Below are positions 26,644-35,897 of a stretch of DNA of 64,000 bases, one piece after another. The DNA lies in contig NZ_JAQTLS010000003.1 in assembly GCF_028714775.1 (NCBI RefSeq), forward strand, positions 124,001 to 188,000, read 5' to 3'. The translations under genes were made by a program, and so were the position numbers. Each line of letters starts with the position of its first letter. Within the stretch, counting starts at the first letter, position 1. The notes under the pieces were generated by a model. The model worked only from the letters and a program-made list of their open reading frames with translations, was not told the DNA's origin and did no database searches. Source of the stretch: Thiothrix sp. (lineage in GTDB: Bacteria > Pseudomonadota > Gammaproteobacteria > Thiotrichales > Thiotrichaceae).

Positions 26644-27056
26644 TGCAAATCGACTTTGCCGCGCAGGGCTTTGGTTTGCCCTTTGAGCGCTTTGCCTTGC
26701 AGCCGCCGTTCTTGTGAGCCTTTGGTGGGCTTGGTGGCGCGGCGGGCTTTTTGCACTACTGTGGCGGTTTTGATCAGTTCGTGCAGGCGTGCGAGTGCGG
26801 CTTCGCGGTTTTTTTCTTGGGTGCGGAATTGCTGCGCTTTGATGATCACCACGCCGTCTTTGGAAATGCGCTGGTCGTTCGATGCCAACAACCTTTCCTT
26901 GTAGAAATCGGGCAAGGATGAAGCGCGGATGTCGAAACGCAAATGCACCGCCGACGAGACTTTGTTGACGTTCTGCCCGCCGGAACCTTGCGCACGGATG
27001 GCGTTCAGCTCAATTTCGGCTTCGGGGATCGTGACGGTGTGGGAAATGTAGAGCAT
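26640..27056 (-). CDS. arfB: Alternative ribosome-rescue factor ArfB (YaeJ-type peptidyl-tRNA hydrolase)
   Basis: A 138-aa release-factor-like protein with the catalytic GGQ at residues 26-28 ([19 protein letters not shown]) and a basic C-terminal tail rich in Lys/Arg ([16 protein letters not shown]) that enters the empty mRNA channel. It rescues ribosomes stalled at mRNA ends. It follows cutA by 15 bp on the same strand. Confidence 0.95.
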   Translation of the reverse strand: MLYISHTVTIPEAEIELNAIRAQGSGGQNVNKVSSAVHLRFDIRASSLPDFYKERLLASNDQRISKDGVVIIKAQQFRTQEKNREAALARLHELIKTATVVQKARRATKPTKGSQERRLQGKALKGQTKALRGKVDLH

Positions 27057-27071
27057 GGCAACCTCAGTTAG

Positions 27072-27395
27072 TCACGTTGGCGGGCAACAGTTCGCTTCCA
27101 CCCAATCCCCATACGGCGCGTACACATGCTCCAGAGCCACGGCGAATATCGCGGGCAACTCATAGGGATGCAGGGCGCGGATGGCGGCTTCCAGCGCGGG
27201 GTAACAGGCGTCGGTAGTTTTGAGCACAACGCGGAATTCCTTGTCGTGCTGCACCGCATCCTCCCAGTGGTAGAAACTTTCAATCGCGGAAATCTGGGCG
27301 CAAGCAACCAACTTCTGCCCAACCAGCGTGCTGGCGAGTTTCTGCGCTTCTTCAAGGCTTCCGATGGTGGTGGTGACGGCTAGGAGCTTGTTCAC
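27072..27395 (-). CDS. cutA: CutA divalent-cation tolerance protein
   Basis: A 107-aa trimeric PII-like small protein with the family motifs ACAQISAIESFYHWE, the stretch EFRVVLKTT, and HPYELPAIFAVAL. Linked to metal tolerance in E. coli, though its biochemical role is unsettled. It lies upstream of arfB in the same orientation. Confidence 0.95.
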   Translation of the reverse strand: MNKLLAVTTTIGSLEEAQKLASTLVGQKLVACAQISAIESFYHWEDAVQHDKEFRVVLKTTDACYPALEAAIRALHPYELPAIFAVALEHVYAPYGDWVEANCCPPT

Positions 27396-27421
27396 GGGAC
27401 GGCTAACGTTTGAATGATGGG

Positions 27422-27874
27422 TCAGGAGTTAGGTGTATCAATTGATAGTCTCCCCCTCTTAACACTTAAATGGCCAATGGATGGATTTCTAGTTAGAAGC
27501 GCCCAAGCTGGCTGACCTTCTGCGGTCATGAAAGAAACAACCCTCAAGCCATTTGAAAAGGAGATAGAAATCTCTGGCAAATGACCAAATACCTGAACAT
27601 CGGTTACAGATGCACCAAGAAGCTTTTTAAACATCCCTGGCCATTTTCCTTCAGAACTCCATGAACCACCCAAAATTGAGTATTTACGTTCAAATCTCCA
27701 GCTCCACTCAACCATTAAGGTGATTTCACCATTAGGATTGCCATCCTCATCACTCCTTCGTTTTCTCGGCGTGAGCTGACCAAACTCAATAAATAGAGCA
27801 GAACCATAACCGCGCCAGACGTGAGAAACCGTCTTTCCAATTAGGGCATTGATGAATGGACTCGGATCAACCAA
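27422..27874 (-). CDS. Conserved hypothetical protein
   Basis: A 150-aa protein I cannot name. It starts at a TTG (27874) preceded by GGGAG; no better start is in frame. Conserved-looking stretches are VSHVWRGYGSALFIEFGQLTP, EWSWRFE, and LSNGLRVVSFMTAEGQPAW written here with ISFSNGLR. The beta-rich, charged pattern resembles small accessory or immunity-type proteins. Codon use is somewhat more AT-rich than its neighbours, hinting at transfer. Confidence 0.65.
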   Translation of the reverse strand: MVDPSPFINALIGKTVSHVWRGYGSALFIEFGQLTPRKRRSDEDGNPNGEITLMVEWSWRFERKYSILGGSWSSEGKWPGMFKKLLGASVTDVQVFGHLPEISISFSNGLRVVSFMTAEGQPAWALLTRNPSIGHLSVKRGRLSIDTPNS

Positions 27875-27982
27875 TCAGTAACTCCCAACGTAAACTCAGC
27901 GACCTGATGTCACCATTAAAAATGACATTCTGCCGCATATCTCCGGCTGGATGCCAACAATTTCCAGAAATTTTGAGCTGCG

Positions 27983-28927
27983 TTATTTTGGTTCTCTCCA
28001 TTCCGGCAGGCAAAGCAGCCATGTGGGTCTGAGGCGCGTAAACATTTCAATTCCGGCAAGTTTGCTTTGCAAGATTTCCCAGCGAGCCAGATCAAACAAA
28101 TCCCGATACAAGTAGGCCACCCAGTCCGCCAGTAGCACGGCTGCATAGGTTTCTGCATCGTCGGTATCGCAGATAGCAAGCCCTGCACTGTGCTGGTATC
28201 CAGCCACAACAGTTGCCGCGTCATAGCCCCAGCGGTGGAGAGCAACCCCCGCCGTGCCTGCCCGAAAAGTCACGTCTTCAGGCAGACTCGCTTCGGCATC
28301 TGTGGCAATCGGATTGAGTGCGGCGGGTAATTCTGAGAAATGCAGGTTGGCAAACAAGGCTTGGACGTGCGCCGCCAGTTCGGGGGTGTTCGCCACATGC
28401 CAGAAATTGAAGACCAGTGTTTGGCGAGGCTGGGTAACTTCGGTGACACCGTGGTATGACTCTGCGTGCAACAGGAAACCAAAGGCTTTGTTGTATTCAG
28501 GGGCAACACTGCATACGGCTTTGCCTTCTAATGATGCAAATAACTCCAGCAAACCACCGTGTTCTGCTTGCCAGTGCTTATTGAGTTGCACCACCAACCG
28601 CGCAATTTCATAGCCCAATAACGGGCGGTCGCTGTGTATGCCAATGACGTGTCCGGGCAGCATCCGTTGCGCCGTGACCAGAAAACGGTTGACCAGTGGC
28701 AAGCCCGTAATCTCGCGCATTCTGGCGAGTACTTCGGCGTGAAACGTGGCAGGAATAGCTGCCGTAACGTCGCACAACGAACAGCGGTAAAACGCGCCAT
28801 CCCGATGTTGCCACTCACCGTCTTGCACAAATAGCTGCTCAAGCGCTGCGCACTGTTCCTCAGAAAAGGCGGCATCCACAGCAAAAAAGGGGAACGGGTT
28901 TTGGTGGTGGTTGGGATGCAAGAGCAA
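27983..28927 (-). CDS. 2OG-Fe(II) oxygenase family protein with an extra C-terminal region
   Basis: A 314-aa protein. The non-haem iron facial triad is visible: His98 and Asp100 in GIHSDRP, His159 in ESYHGVTEV, and Arg168 in QPRQTLVFNF for 2-oxoglutarate. The N-terminal half is therefore a prolyl-hydroxylase-type dioxygenase fold. Residues of about 220-314 form a second region (TFRAGTAGVALHRWGYDAAT) with no iron ligands that I cannot assign; it may recognise a protein or lipid substrate. The substrate is unknown. Confidence 0.8.
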   Translation of the reverse strand: MLLHPNHHQNPFPFFAVDAAFSEEQCAALEQLFVQDGEWQHRDGAFYRCSLCDVTAAIPATFHAEVLARMREITGLPLVNRFLVTAQRMLPGHVIGIHSDRPLLGYEIARLVVQLNKHWQAEHGGLLELFASLEGKAVCSVAPEYNKAFGFLLHAESYHGVTEVTQPRQTLVFNFWHVANTPELAAHVQALFANLHFSELPAALNPIATDAEASLPEDVTFRAGTAGVALHRWGYDAATVVAGYQHSAGLAICDTDDAETYAAVLLADWVAYLYRDLFDLARWEILQSKLAGIEMFTRLRPTWLLCLPEWREPK

Positions 28928-29201
28928 AGGCTAAACTCCTAATCTGAGGATATGCGGATGTTGGGCGCTTCACCATCCCACGAACCCAACGTGATTACCA
29001 GCAGAGATTGCAGCTTCCCGGCAGACGCCCACCCGCGCATTTTTCTCCGCAGCAGGGGCGCTGCCCCTGCACCCCGTAGCGCGAGCGGCTTCGCCAAAGT
29101 CTGGCGCTGCTTCCGCGCAACGCGCCTGCCTTTGGCTACACCGCCCGCGCAAGGATGCCGCCTCCGGCGGTTGCGGCTTCGCCGCCCTGCCCGGCCTTAG
29201 C
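28928..29201. other. Hairpin-rich GC region downstream of the TIR-FGE gene
   Basis: Non-coding. It contains at least three short perfect stems: GCGGC-TTC-GCCGC (29173-29185), CCGCC-TCC-GGCGG (29158-29170) and GCAGGGGC-GCT-GCCCCTGC (29052-29070). The first two start about 17-30 bp past the TIR-FGE stop codon. In the gene's direction their loops read GAA and GGA. Such small stem-loops are found after variable regions of retroelement target genes, but ordinary terminators or repeats are an alternative. Confidence 0.6.
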
Positions 29202-30416
29202 TCAATGACCTAAAAGCAAACGGAAGCCACAGTTGCTGCCACGGTAAACAGGCCCGCCCCTGAAACGGTAGGCAGAACGGCAGTACCTGCCGTTGTCGTA
29301 CCACGAGCCGCCGCGAACGACGCGCTCAACGCCCGTTTGTGAACCCTCCGGGTTCGTTACCGGCTCCGCCGGGTAAGAACCGTAACAATCTTGACACCAT
29401 TCCCACACATTGCCGTGCATTTCGTGCAAACCCCAAGCATTCGGAGGGTAGCTTCCCACTACTCTGGTTTTACCATTGGTATTCCATTCATCCCACTTTC
29501 CTGAGTAATTCACCCTGTCCAGATTCAAATCATCCTTGCCACCAAAGCTGAAGGCGCTGGTTGTCCCCGCACGGCAGGCGTATTCCCACTCTGCTTCCGT
29601 TGGCAAACGCAAGCTCACACCCGTCACCAGCGAATTCAGCTTTTGGATAAAGCCTTGCACGTCATTCCAACTGACCATTTCCACCGGATTGTTGGGACTA
29701 CCCTTGAAATGGGCGGGATTATTGCCCATCACCGTCTGCCACAAGGCTTGGGTGCAAGCTGTATCCGCCAGCCAGAAACCTTGCGTTAGGATCACTTTGT
29801 GCTGAGTTTCACTATCGAGACGCCCCGGTTCTGACGGCGGCGAACCCATCAGGAATGTGCCGGGTTTGATCTGACGGAAGCGTTGGATGATACCTTTCAC
29901 ATTCAAATCAGCGTAATGACCGTATTGGTCATCGCCTGCCGCGCTTGCCCATGCGGGTTTAGATGGTCGGGTGACAACGGGGGGCGTGCTAATGACGGGT
30001 GGAGCGGATGGCGTTGCGGTTTTCTCACCGACCAAAGTATGGATTTGGGCGGACAACTTCGTGAAATCGGCATGGTTAGTCTCACCGCCCCACGTGATGA
30101 AATTACCTGCCTGCACGATCTGAAAACCAAACGGCGGTTTGACATCATCCAAACGGATCGGTAACAAAACACCCCGATGCTTGCCTTCAATGGCTTCTTC
30201 AATGACCCACTCTGAATGCACGGAAGATGCCGACCATGCCACCACTACGCAGCGGCTTTCACTGACTGCCTTACCAATCACTTGTTGCCAGTGTTTTCCA
30301 ATCGGGACTGAACGGTGATCCCAAAACACCGACCAGCCTTGTTGCTCCAATGCCTTCACCAACGGCATCAGGCGTTCGCGGTCTTGGGTCGAATAACTGA
30401 GAAAAATGTCGTACAT
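29202..30416 (-). CDS. TIR domain fused to a formylglycine-generating-enzyme-like (FGE/SUMF1) domain
   Basis: A 404-aa protein. Residues of about 1-135 form a TIR domain ([28 protein letters not shown], and a candidate catalytic Glu at 73/74 in WVIEEAIEG). A Pro/Thr-rich linker follows. From about 175 on is a C-type-lectin-like FGE domain ([54 protein letters not shown]). In the final GGSW segment one of the two copper-binding cysteines of true FGE is replaced by Asp, so sulfatase-activating catalysis is unlikely. The 3' end resembles a retroelement variable region. The track starts at 30545; the start at 30416 begins the TIR fold. A conflict or signalling role is inferred. Confidence 0.88.
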   Translation of the reverse strand: MYDIFLSYSTQDRERLMPLVKALEQQGWSVFWDHRSVPIGKHWQQVIGKAVSESRCVVVAWSASSVHSEWVIEEAIEGKHRGVLLPIRLDDVKPPFGFQIVQAGNFITWGGETNHADFTKLSAQIHTLVGEKTATPSAPPVISTPPVVTRPSKPAWASAAGDDQYGHYADLNVKGIIQRFRQIKPGTFLMGSPPSEPGRLDSETQHKVILTQGFWLADTACTQALWQTVMGNNPAHFKGSPNNPVEMVSWNDVQGFIQKLNSLVTGVSLRLPTEAEWEYACRAGTTSAFSFGGKDDLNLDRVNYSGKWDEWNTNGKTRVVGSYPPNAWGLHEMHGNVWEWCQDCYGSYPAEPVTNPEGSQTGVERVVRGGSWYDNGRYCRSAYRFRGGPVYRGSNCGFRLLLGH

Positions 30417-30562
30417 GCGGTTAGGGCTGCGGCTGCAAAGATGGGGGAGATAATAAACCATATTGGCTGCCAATTCATGCGCCAATCCACCCCGCCCATT
30501 ACGGCTTCTCGACACCTGCGCCACTCTCTGGTTTGCTTCCCCCATTGTCCGAACACTTTCCT

Positions 30563-30604
30563 TCCCCCCTCGCCCCTTGAGGGAGAGGGGCTGGGGGTGA
30601 GGGG
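30563..30604. repeat. Third copy of the dispersed GC-rich intergenic unit
   Basis: CCCCTCGCCCCTTGAGGGAG followed by AGGGGCTGGGGGTGAGGGG matches, with substitutions, the right arm of the inverted repeat at 8823-8930. It lies just upstream of selO, between two divergent genes. Confidence 0.7.
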
Positions 30605-30632
30605 ACGGCGCTACACCACCACAGGATTTCCC

Positions 30633-32192
30633 ATGCGAGCCTTGAACTTCGATAACCGCTTTGTGCGCGAACTGCCCGGCGACACCGACGGCATCAATAT
30701 GTCCCGTCAGGTTTACGATGCACTTTGGTCAAGTGTGCAGCCGACCGCCGTCGCCAAGCCGCGTTTGCTAGCACATTCGCCGGAAGTCGCGGAAATGCTA
30801 GGTTGGACGGCGGCGGACATCGCCGATCCTGATTTCGCATCCGTATTTGGCGGCAATCAGTTGTTGGCAGGAATGCAGCCCTACGCGGCCTGTTACGGCG
30901 GACACCAGTTCGGCGGTTGGGCAGGGCAATTGGGTGACGGACGCGCCATCAGTTTGGGTGAAACCGTCAACAGCGCTGGGGAACGTTGGGAACTGCAACT
31001 CAAAGGTGCAGGGCCAACACCGTATTCACGCCGTGCGGATGGGCGGGCGGTATTGCGCTCTTCGGTGCGCGAATTCTTGTGCAGCGAAGCCATGTACCAC
31101 CTCGGCATCCCCACGACCCGCGCCTTGAGTCTGGTGGCAACCGGCGACAGCGTGATGCGCGACATGCTTTACGACGGCAACCCCGCGCTCGAACCCGGCG
31201 CAATCGTGTGCCGCGTCGCGCCGTCTTTCATCCGCTTCGGCAATTTTGAGCTGCCTGCCTCGCGGGGTGATAAAGCGCTGCTGGAACAACTGGTCGATTT
31301 CACCATCGCCCGCGATTACCCCGAACTGCAAGGCGACACGCAAGCCAAGCGCAGCGCATGGTTTATGGAAATCTGCCGCCGCACGGGGGTGATGATCGCG
31401 CATTGGATGCGGGTCGGTTTTGTACACGGGGTCATGAATACCGACAATATGTCGATCCTCGGCCTCACCATCGACTACGGCCCTTACGGCTGGCTGGAAG
31501 ATTACGACCCGATGTGGACGCCGAACACCACCGACGAAGCGGGCAAACGTTACTGCTACGGGCAGCAGCCTTACATCGGGCATTGGAACCTTGCCCACCT
31601 GCGCGATGCGCTGAAACCCGTGATTGCCGATGCACAAGTGTTGCAAGCGGGTTTGCAGGCTTACGCCGACACTTACAGCGAAACATTTGGGGTAATGCTT
31701 GCCGCCAAATTCGGCATCCGCGAACTGTCGGACAATGATGCGCCGTGGATCAATAGCGCGTTTGAACTGCTGCACAAGTCGGAAGTGGACATGACACTGT
31801 TTTTCCGCAACCTCGCTGACGTGGATGTGCAGCAACCGGAACTTACGCCGTTGCTGCCTGCGTTCTACCGCGATGATTTATTGCAGCAATACCGGGCAGA
31901 ATGGGAACAGTGGTTGGGGCAATACTGCGCCCGTTTGCAAACGGACAATCTGCCGCCGGAAGAGCGCCGCGCCCGCATGAATGCCGCCAACCCGCGTTTC
32001 GTGCTGCGCAATTACCTTGCACAACAGGCCATCGACCTAGCCACGGCGGGCGATAACAGTAGGATCGTGGAATTGCTCGACACTTTACGCCACCCGTATG
32101 ACGAGCAACCCCGCTACGCGCACTTTGCGGAAAAACGCCCGGAATGGGCACGGCATAAGGCGGGGTGTTCGATGTTATCATGCAGCTCGTAG
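30633..32192 (+). CDS. selO: Protein adenylyltransferase SelO (YdiU family)
   Basis: A pseudokinase-fold enzyme that AMPylates proteins on Ser/Thr/Tyr. At 519 aa it has the family stretches [44 protein letters not shown] and [20 protein letters not shown]. The C-terminus is [18 protein letters not shown]; the last Cys occupies the position that is selenocysteine in some homologues. The ORF track extends to 30315. The start at 30633 ([14 protein letters not shown]) has AGGA upstream and matches family length. Confidence 0.95.
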   Translation: MRALNFDNRFVRELPGDTDGINMSRQVYDALWSSVQPTAVAKPRLLAHSPEVAEMLGWTAADIADPDFASVFGGNQLLAGMQPYAACYGGHQFGGWAGQLGDGRAISLGETVNSAGERWELQLKGAGPTPYSRRADGRAVLRSSVREFLCSEAMYHLGIPTTRALSLVATGDSVMRDMLYDGNPALEPGAIVCRVAPSFIRFGNFELPASRGDKALLEQLVDFTIARDYPELQGDTQAKRSAWFMEICRRTGVMIAHWMRVGFVHGVMNTDNMSILGLTIDYGPYGWLEDYDPMWTPNTTDEAGKRYCYGQQPYIGHWNLAHLRDALKPVIADAQVLQAGLQAYADTYSETFGVMLAAKFGIRELSDNDAPWINSAFELLHKSEVDMTLFFRNLADVDVQQPELTPLLPAFYRDDLLQQYRAEWEQWLGQYCARLQTDNLPPEERRARMNAANPRFVLRNYLAQQAIDLATAGDNSRIVELLDTLRHPYDEQPRYAHFAEKRPEWARHKAGCSMLSCSS

Positions 32193-32205
32193 GGTAATGT
32201 GGGGT

Positions 32206-33747
32206 TTAGCGCCCCGACCTGATGGTAAACGGCGGTTTTGCCCACCAAATCAGCAACACCAGCGACAGCATCATCAACCCACTCAGCAACATCGTGTCAT
32301 TGGTTGCCAGCAAATATGCCTGCGTTTGGATTTGCCCATTGATCCATGCCAACCCCGCAGTGTGTGGCAAACCCAGCGCTGCCAGCTTATCCAGCGTCAA
32401 TTGGGTGGGCGCACTGTAATCGGTAATACCTTCCACCAATTGGGCTTGATGCACCGTGGCGCGATGGCTCCACAATGACACCATCACTGCCGTACCAAAG
32501 CTGGAGCCGAGATTACGCATAAAGCTGGAAAGCCCCGACGCCGAAGCAATTTGCCGCCCTTCCAACCCCGACAGGTTGATCGTCACCAATGGCAGGAAGA
32601 AGCAACTGATGCCAATCCCCATCAGCAAGCGGGTCAAAGCTACCGACCAAAAATCCACATCGGGGGTGAAGCGCGTGCTCCAAATCGACACCGCCGCCGA
32701 CACCACGAAGCCAAACGTAGCAATCGCCCGCGCATCAATGCGGTGGATATTCGCCCCCACAATCGGCCCCATCAGCAAGGCCAGCATTCCACCGAACGCC
32801 ACCACCTTGCCTGCCCACAGCGGCGTATACCCTTGGAAACTTTGCAACCACAATGGCAGCGTCACCACAATGCCGAAAAACGCCATTGACCCCACCATCA
32901 AGCACACCGCGCCCACCAGAAAGTTACGCCGCGCAAACAGGTGCAAATCCACAATCGGGTGTTCGTCGGTCAGTTCCCACGCCACAAACAGCGCCAGCGT
33001 CATTACCGACACCACCGTCAGCGTCACAATGAAGGGCGAACCAAACCAGTCGAGTTCATTGCCCTTATCCAGCACGATCTGCATCGCGCCCACGCCAATC
33101 GCCAGCAGGATTAGCCCAACGTAATCCACCGGCAGTTTGCGGCATGGCGTTTCGTAATCCTTCACCAGAATATTCGCCAGCATCGCTACCGTGATCCCTA
33201 CCGGCAGATTGATCAGGAAGACCCAGTGCCACGTCAGGTTTTCGGTCAACCAGCCGCCCGCCAATGGCCCCACCACGGGCGCTAACACGGTCGTCATCGA
33301 CCACAAGCCCAAGGCCAGCCCTCGCTTGTGTGGAGGGTAAATGGTGGTCAACAAGGTTTGCGATAGCGGAATCATCGACGCCCCCACCATGCCTTGCAAT
33401 ACCCGCGCCCCCACCAGCATTTCAAACGAAGGCGCTAACCCGCACAGCAGCGATGCCAAGGTAAACAGCAAGGTTGCCATTACGAACATACGCACTTGCC
33501 CGAAGCGTTGCGCCAACCAACCCGTCATCGGCAACATGATGGCTTCGGATACTGCATAGGAAGTGATGACCCACGTCCCCTGCGTGTAGCCCACCCCAAG
33601 GTCGCCGGAAATGGAAGGCACGGACACATTCGCAATCGACAGGTCGAGGATATTCATGAACGAACCCAGCCCCAGAACCAGCGTGGTCAACGCCAACGTA
33701 CCTGCACACATCGGGCGTGGCAAACTACCCGCAGCAGCTTGGCTCAC
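32206..33747 (-). CDS. DHA2-family MFS multidrug efflux transporter (EmrB-like)
   Basis: A 513-aa inner-membrane permease with about 14 helices. The DHA2 signature is visible: FMNILDLSIANVSVPSISGDLG and TWVITSYAVSEAIMLPMTGWLAQRFGQ. It would export drugs or hydrophobic compounds with the adaptor encoded just upstream (ATGA overlap); an outer-membrane TolC-type channel is not in the window. Its 3' end is convergent with selO, with a 13-bp gap. Confidence 0.93.
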   Translation of the reverse strand: MSQAAAGSLPRPMCAGTLALTTLVLGLGSFMNILDLSIANVSVPSISGDLGVGYTQGTWVITSYAVSEAIMLPMTGWLAQRFGQVRMFVMATLLFTLASLLCGLAPSFEMLVGARVLQGMVGASMIPLSQTLLTTIYPPHKRGLALGLWSMTTVLAPVVGPLAGGWLTENLTWHWVFLINLPVGITVAMLANILVKDYETPCRKLPVDYVGLILLAIGVGAMQIVLDKGNELDWFGSPFIVTLTVVSVMTLALFVAWELTDEHPIVDLHLFARRNFLVGAVCLMVGSMAFFGIVVTLPLWLQSFQGYTPLWAGKVVAFGGMLALLMGPIVGANIHRIDARAIATFGFVVSAAVSIWSTRFTPDVDFWSVALTRLLMGIGISCFFLPLVTINLSGLEGRQIASASGLSSFMRNLGSSFGTAVMVSLWSHRATVHQAQLVEGITDYSAPTQLTLDKLAALGLPHTAGLAWINGQIQTQAYLLATNDTMLLSGLMMLSLVLLIWWAKPPFTIRSGR

Positions 33748-34928
33748 GGGACAGCCTTGCTACTATTTGCCGCAATAATCCGCGCAATCTCGGCATCGGC
33801 AGCTTTCGATTGCAAGGTAAACACGTCGGTGCTGCTCAAGGTGGCTTTGTCCTTACCGCTGCCTTGCGCCACGATTGCGCCACTGCGGTCATGCGTATCC
33901 ACTTCCACCCGCACCGACAGGCCAATGCGTAAGGGGTGTTGCTGCAATTCGGCGGGGTCTAGTTCAATCCGCACTGGAATGCGTTGCACGATTTTAATCC
34001 AGTTACCGGAAGCATTTTGCGCAGGCAATAAGGCAAATGCGCTGCCCGTCCCCGCCGCAAACCCCGCAATCTTGCCGTGGTACACCACCCCGCTGCCATA
34101 CAGGTCGGCAGTCAACTTGGCTGATTGCCCGATACGCACGTCATCCAGTTGGGTTTCCTTGAAATTGGCGTCGACCCACATTTGTTCGGGCGGAATCACC
34201 ACCATCAGCGGCGTACCAGGAACAACCCTTGCGCCCACTTGCACTGCCCGTTGGGCAACGTCACCCGTCACTGGAGCAAGGATGCGGGTACGTTCCAAGG
34301 TCAAATACGCCTGCCGGACTTGCACCGCCGCACTTTGCACCCGTGGATGTTCGGCAATTGAGGTATTTTCTGTCTGCCCGACCGCACCTTCGCGTTGCGC
34401 TTGGGCTTTTTGCAGGGCAGCTTCGGCTGCTTGCAGGGTGGTTTTGGCTGCCGTCAGCGCTTCGGCGGAAACGAATTGGCGGGTACGCGGGTTGGACAAG
34501 CGTTGGTATTCGGTACGGGCGTTTTCCAATTCCGCCCGCATTTGCGCAACCCCGGCGTCGCTCTGATTGGTACTGGCGTAGAGGCCACGCACGCTGCGTA
34601 CCGCATCCGCCAACGCTGCTTCTGCCGACTGCAAGGCAACTTGCGCGTCAGTTTCGTCCAGTTGCGCCAGTAATTGCCCAGCCTTTACCCGGTCGGTATT
34701 GTTGACGTTCACCGCTTTGACCGTGCCGGAGGTTTGCGGCGTCACCTGCACGATATTTCCGGCGACATAGGCATTGTCAGTATCAGCGCGGTATTGGGCG
34801 ATGAAAAACCACCACAGGAACCACGCCAGCCCCACGCTGCCAAATACTGTCAGCAGCAATGCCAACGCTTTACGCCGCCGTCCGCCGGGAGCTGGGGATG
34901 CGGGCGGTGCGGATTCCGCTTGGTTCAT
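33744..34928 (-). CDS. HlyD/EmrA-type membrane fusion (periplasmic adaptor) protein
   Basis: A 394-aa adaptor: one N-terminal transmembrane helix (ALALLLTVFGSVGLAWFLWWF), a lipoyl-like segment (GNIVQVTPQTSGTVKAVNVNNTDRV), a long coiled-coil hairpin at about 100-200, and the returning beta-barrel region (LERTRILAPVTGDVAQRAVQVG). It links the inner-membrane permease to an outer-membrane channel. The order emrA-like then emrB-like, overlapping, is typical of a drug-efflux operon. No regulator gene is adjacent. Confidence 0.93.
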   Translation of the reverse strand: MNQAESAPPASPAPGGRRRKALALLLTVFGSVGLAWFLWWFFIAQYRADTDNAYVAGNIVQVTPQTSGTVKAVNVNNTDRVKAGQLLAQLDETDAQVALQSAEAALADAVRSVRGLYASTNQSDAGVAQMRAELENARTEYQRLSNPRTRQFVSAEALTAAKTTLQAAEAALQKAQAQREGAVGQTENTSIAEHPRVQSAAVQVRQAYLTLERTRILAPVTGDVAQRAVQVGARVVPGTPLMVVIPPEQMWVDANFKETQLDDVRIGQSAKLTADLYGSGVVYHGKIAGFAAGTGSAFALLPAQNASGNWIKIVQRIPVRIELDPAELQQHPLRIGLSVRVEVDTHDRSGAIVAQGSGKDKATLSSTDVFTLQSKAADAEIARIIAANSSKAVP

Positions 34929-34937
34929 GAGCTAGCC

Positions 34938-35804
34938 TTAATAAATCAGCGAGAACAGCTTGTTGCGGTACTTTTTCACCAGCGGGTTGCCCGCGCCAAT
35001 CAATTCAAACGCACTGAACAAGCCTTTCTTGCCTGCCCCATCCTGAAAAGCGCTATTTTTCTTATGGACGGTGAAATACAGTTCCAGCCCCGCTTCGATC
35101 TCATCCATCGCAATGCGTAGCTTCGCCAGCTCCAACATGGTGGCAAGGTCATCGGGGTTTTCTGCCAATGTTTTTTCCAAGGCGCTGGTATCAATGCCCA
35201 CCACCTGTGCTTGCAGCTGGGCCCGTTTCGCATCGGCTAACAGTTGGCGTAAGGCATCATCGCCAACAACTTCGGGGGGAACGTCTTTCAACAAGGCTTC
35301 GGCTTCCGCGCCTTTGCCTTGCTGGATCAGCATTCCGGCGAGTTCGACCACAGCTTCGTAGAAATCGGGTTCGTGTTGCACCACTTGCTGCATCAGGTCG
35401 ACCGCGCCTTGAATGTCACCACCTTCGTACATAGCGATGGCTTGCTGACGGTACGGTTCGGTCTGGTGCATCTTGTGCTTGTTGATGAACTTGCGTATTT
35501 CGCTTTCCGGGATTGCACCCATGAACTCATCCACGACTCTGCCGCCTTTGAATACCTTCACGGTCGGCAAACTGCGCACGTTAAATTGTGCTGCCAATTG
35601 TTGGTGTTGGTCAGCGTTAACTTTGGCGAGCAGGAATGCGCCTTGGTATTCATTTGCCAGCTTTGCCAGCATCGGCATCAAGGTCTTGCATGGCTGACAC
35701 CAATCAGCCCAGAAATCGACCAGCACCGGCACTTGATGGGAGGCATCGACCAGTTGCTGGAAATTTTGCGGGTTCGCTTCATAGATATAGGGGGAATCAG
35801 CCAT
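34938..35804 (-). CDS. cnoX: Thioredoxin-like chaperedoxin CnoX (YbbN)
   Basis: A 288-aa protein: a thioredoxin domain over about residues 1-110 with the active site WCQPCK, then TPR-like helices (IQGAVDLMQQVVQHEPDFYEAVVELAGML). The domain order is that of CnoX/YbbN, a holdase protecting proteins from oxidative unfolding. E. coli CnoX lacks the first active-site Cys; here both are present, so it may be redox-active. The track starts at 35822; the ATG at 35804 (MADSPYIYEA) better matches the family and has AAGGA upstream. Confidence 0.93.
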   Translation of the reverse strand: MADSPYIYEANPQNFQQLVDASHQVPVLVDFWADWCQPCKTLMPMLAKLANEYQGAFLLAKVNADQHQQLAAQFNVRSLPTVKVFKGGRVVDEFMGAIPESEIRKFINKHKMHQTEPYRQQAIAMYEGGDIQGAVDLMQQVVQHEPDFYEAVVELAGMLIQQGKGAEAEALLKDVPPEVVGDDALRQLLADAKRAQLQAQVVGIDTSALEKTLAENPDDLATMLELAKLRIAMDEIEAGLELYFTVHKKNSAFQDGAGKKGLFSAFELIGAGNPLVKKYRNKLFSLIY

Positions 35805-35869
35805 TACCTCGGAATCCTTCATGAATATGATTAGTCAACACAAGATAAGGGCGTGACGGGAAAATGCAA

Positions 35870-35889
35870 GGGCGACCGACAGGCCGCCC
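35870..35889 (-). terminator. Hairpin after the YdgA-like gene
   Basis: On the minus strand GGGCGGCC-TGTC-GGTCGCCC forms a nearly perfect 8-bp stem, followed by TTGCATTTT. A moderate terminator candidate just past the stop at 35898. Confidence 0.6.
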
Positions 35890-35897
35890 CCACAGAT

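Noticed and set aside
29202-30416. True formylglycine-generating enzyme activity
   Set aside because: One of the paired copper cysteines is Asp in the GGSWYD segment and no sulfatase gene is near.
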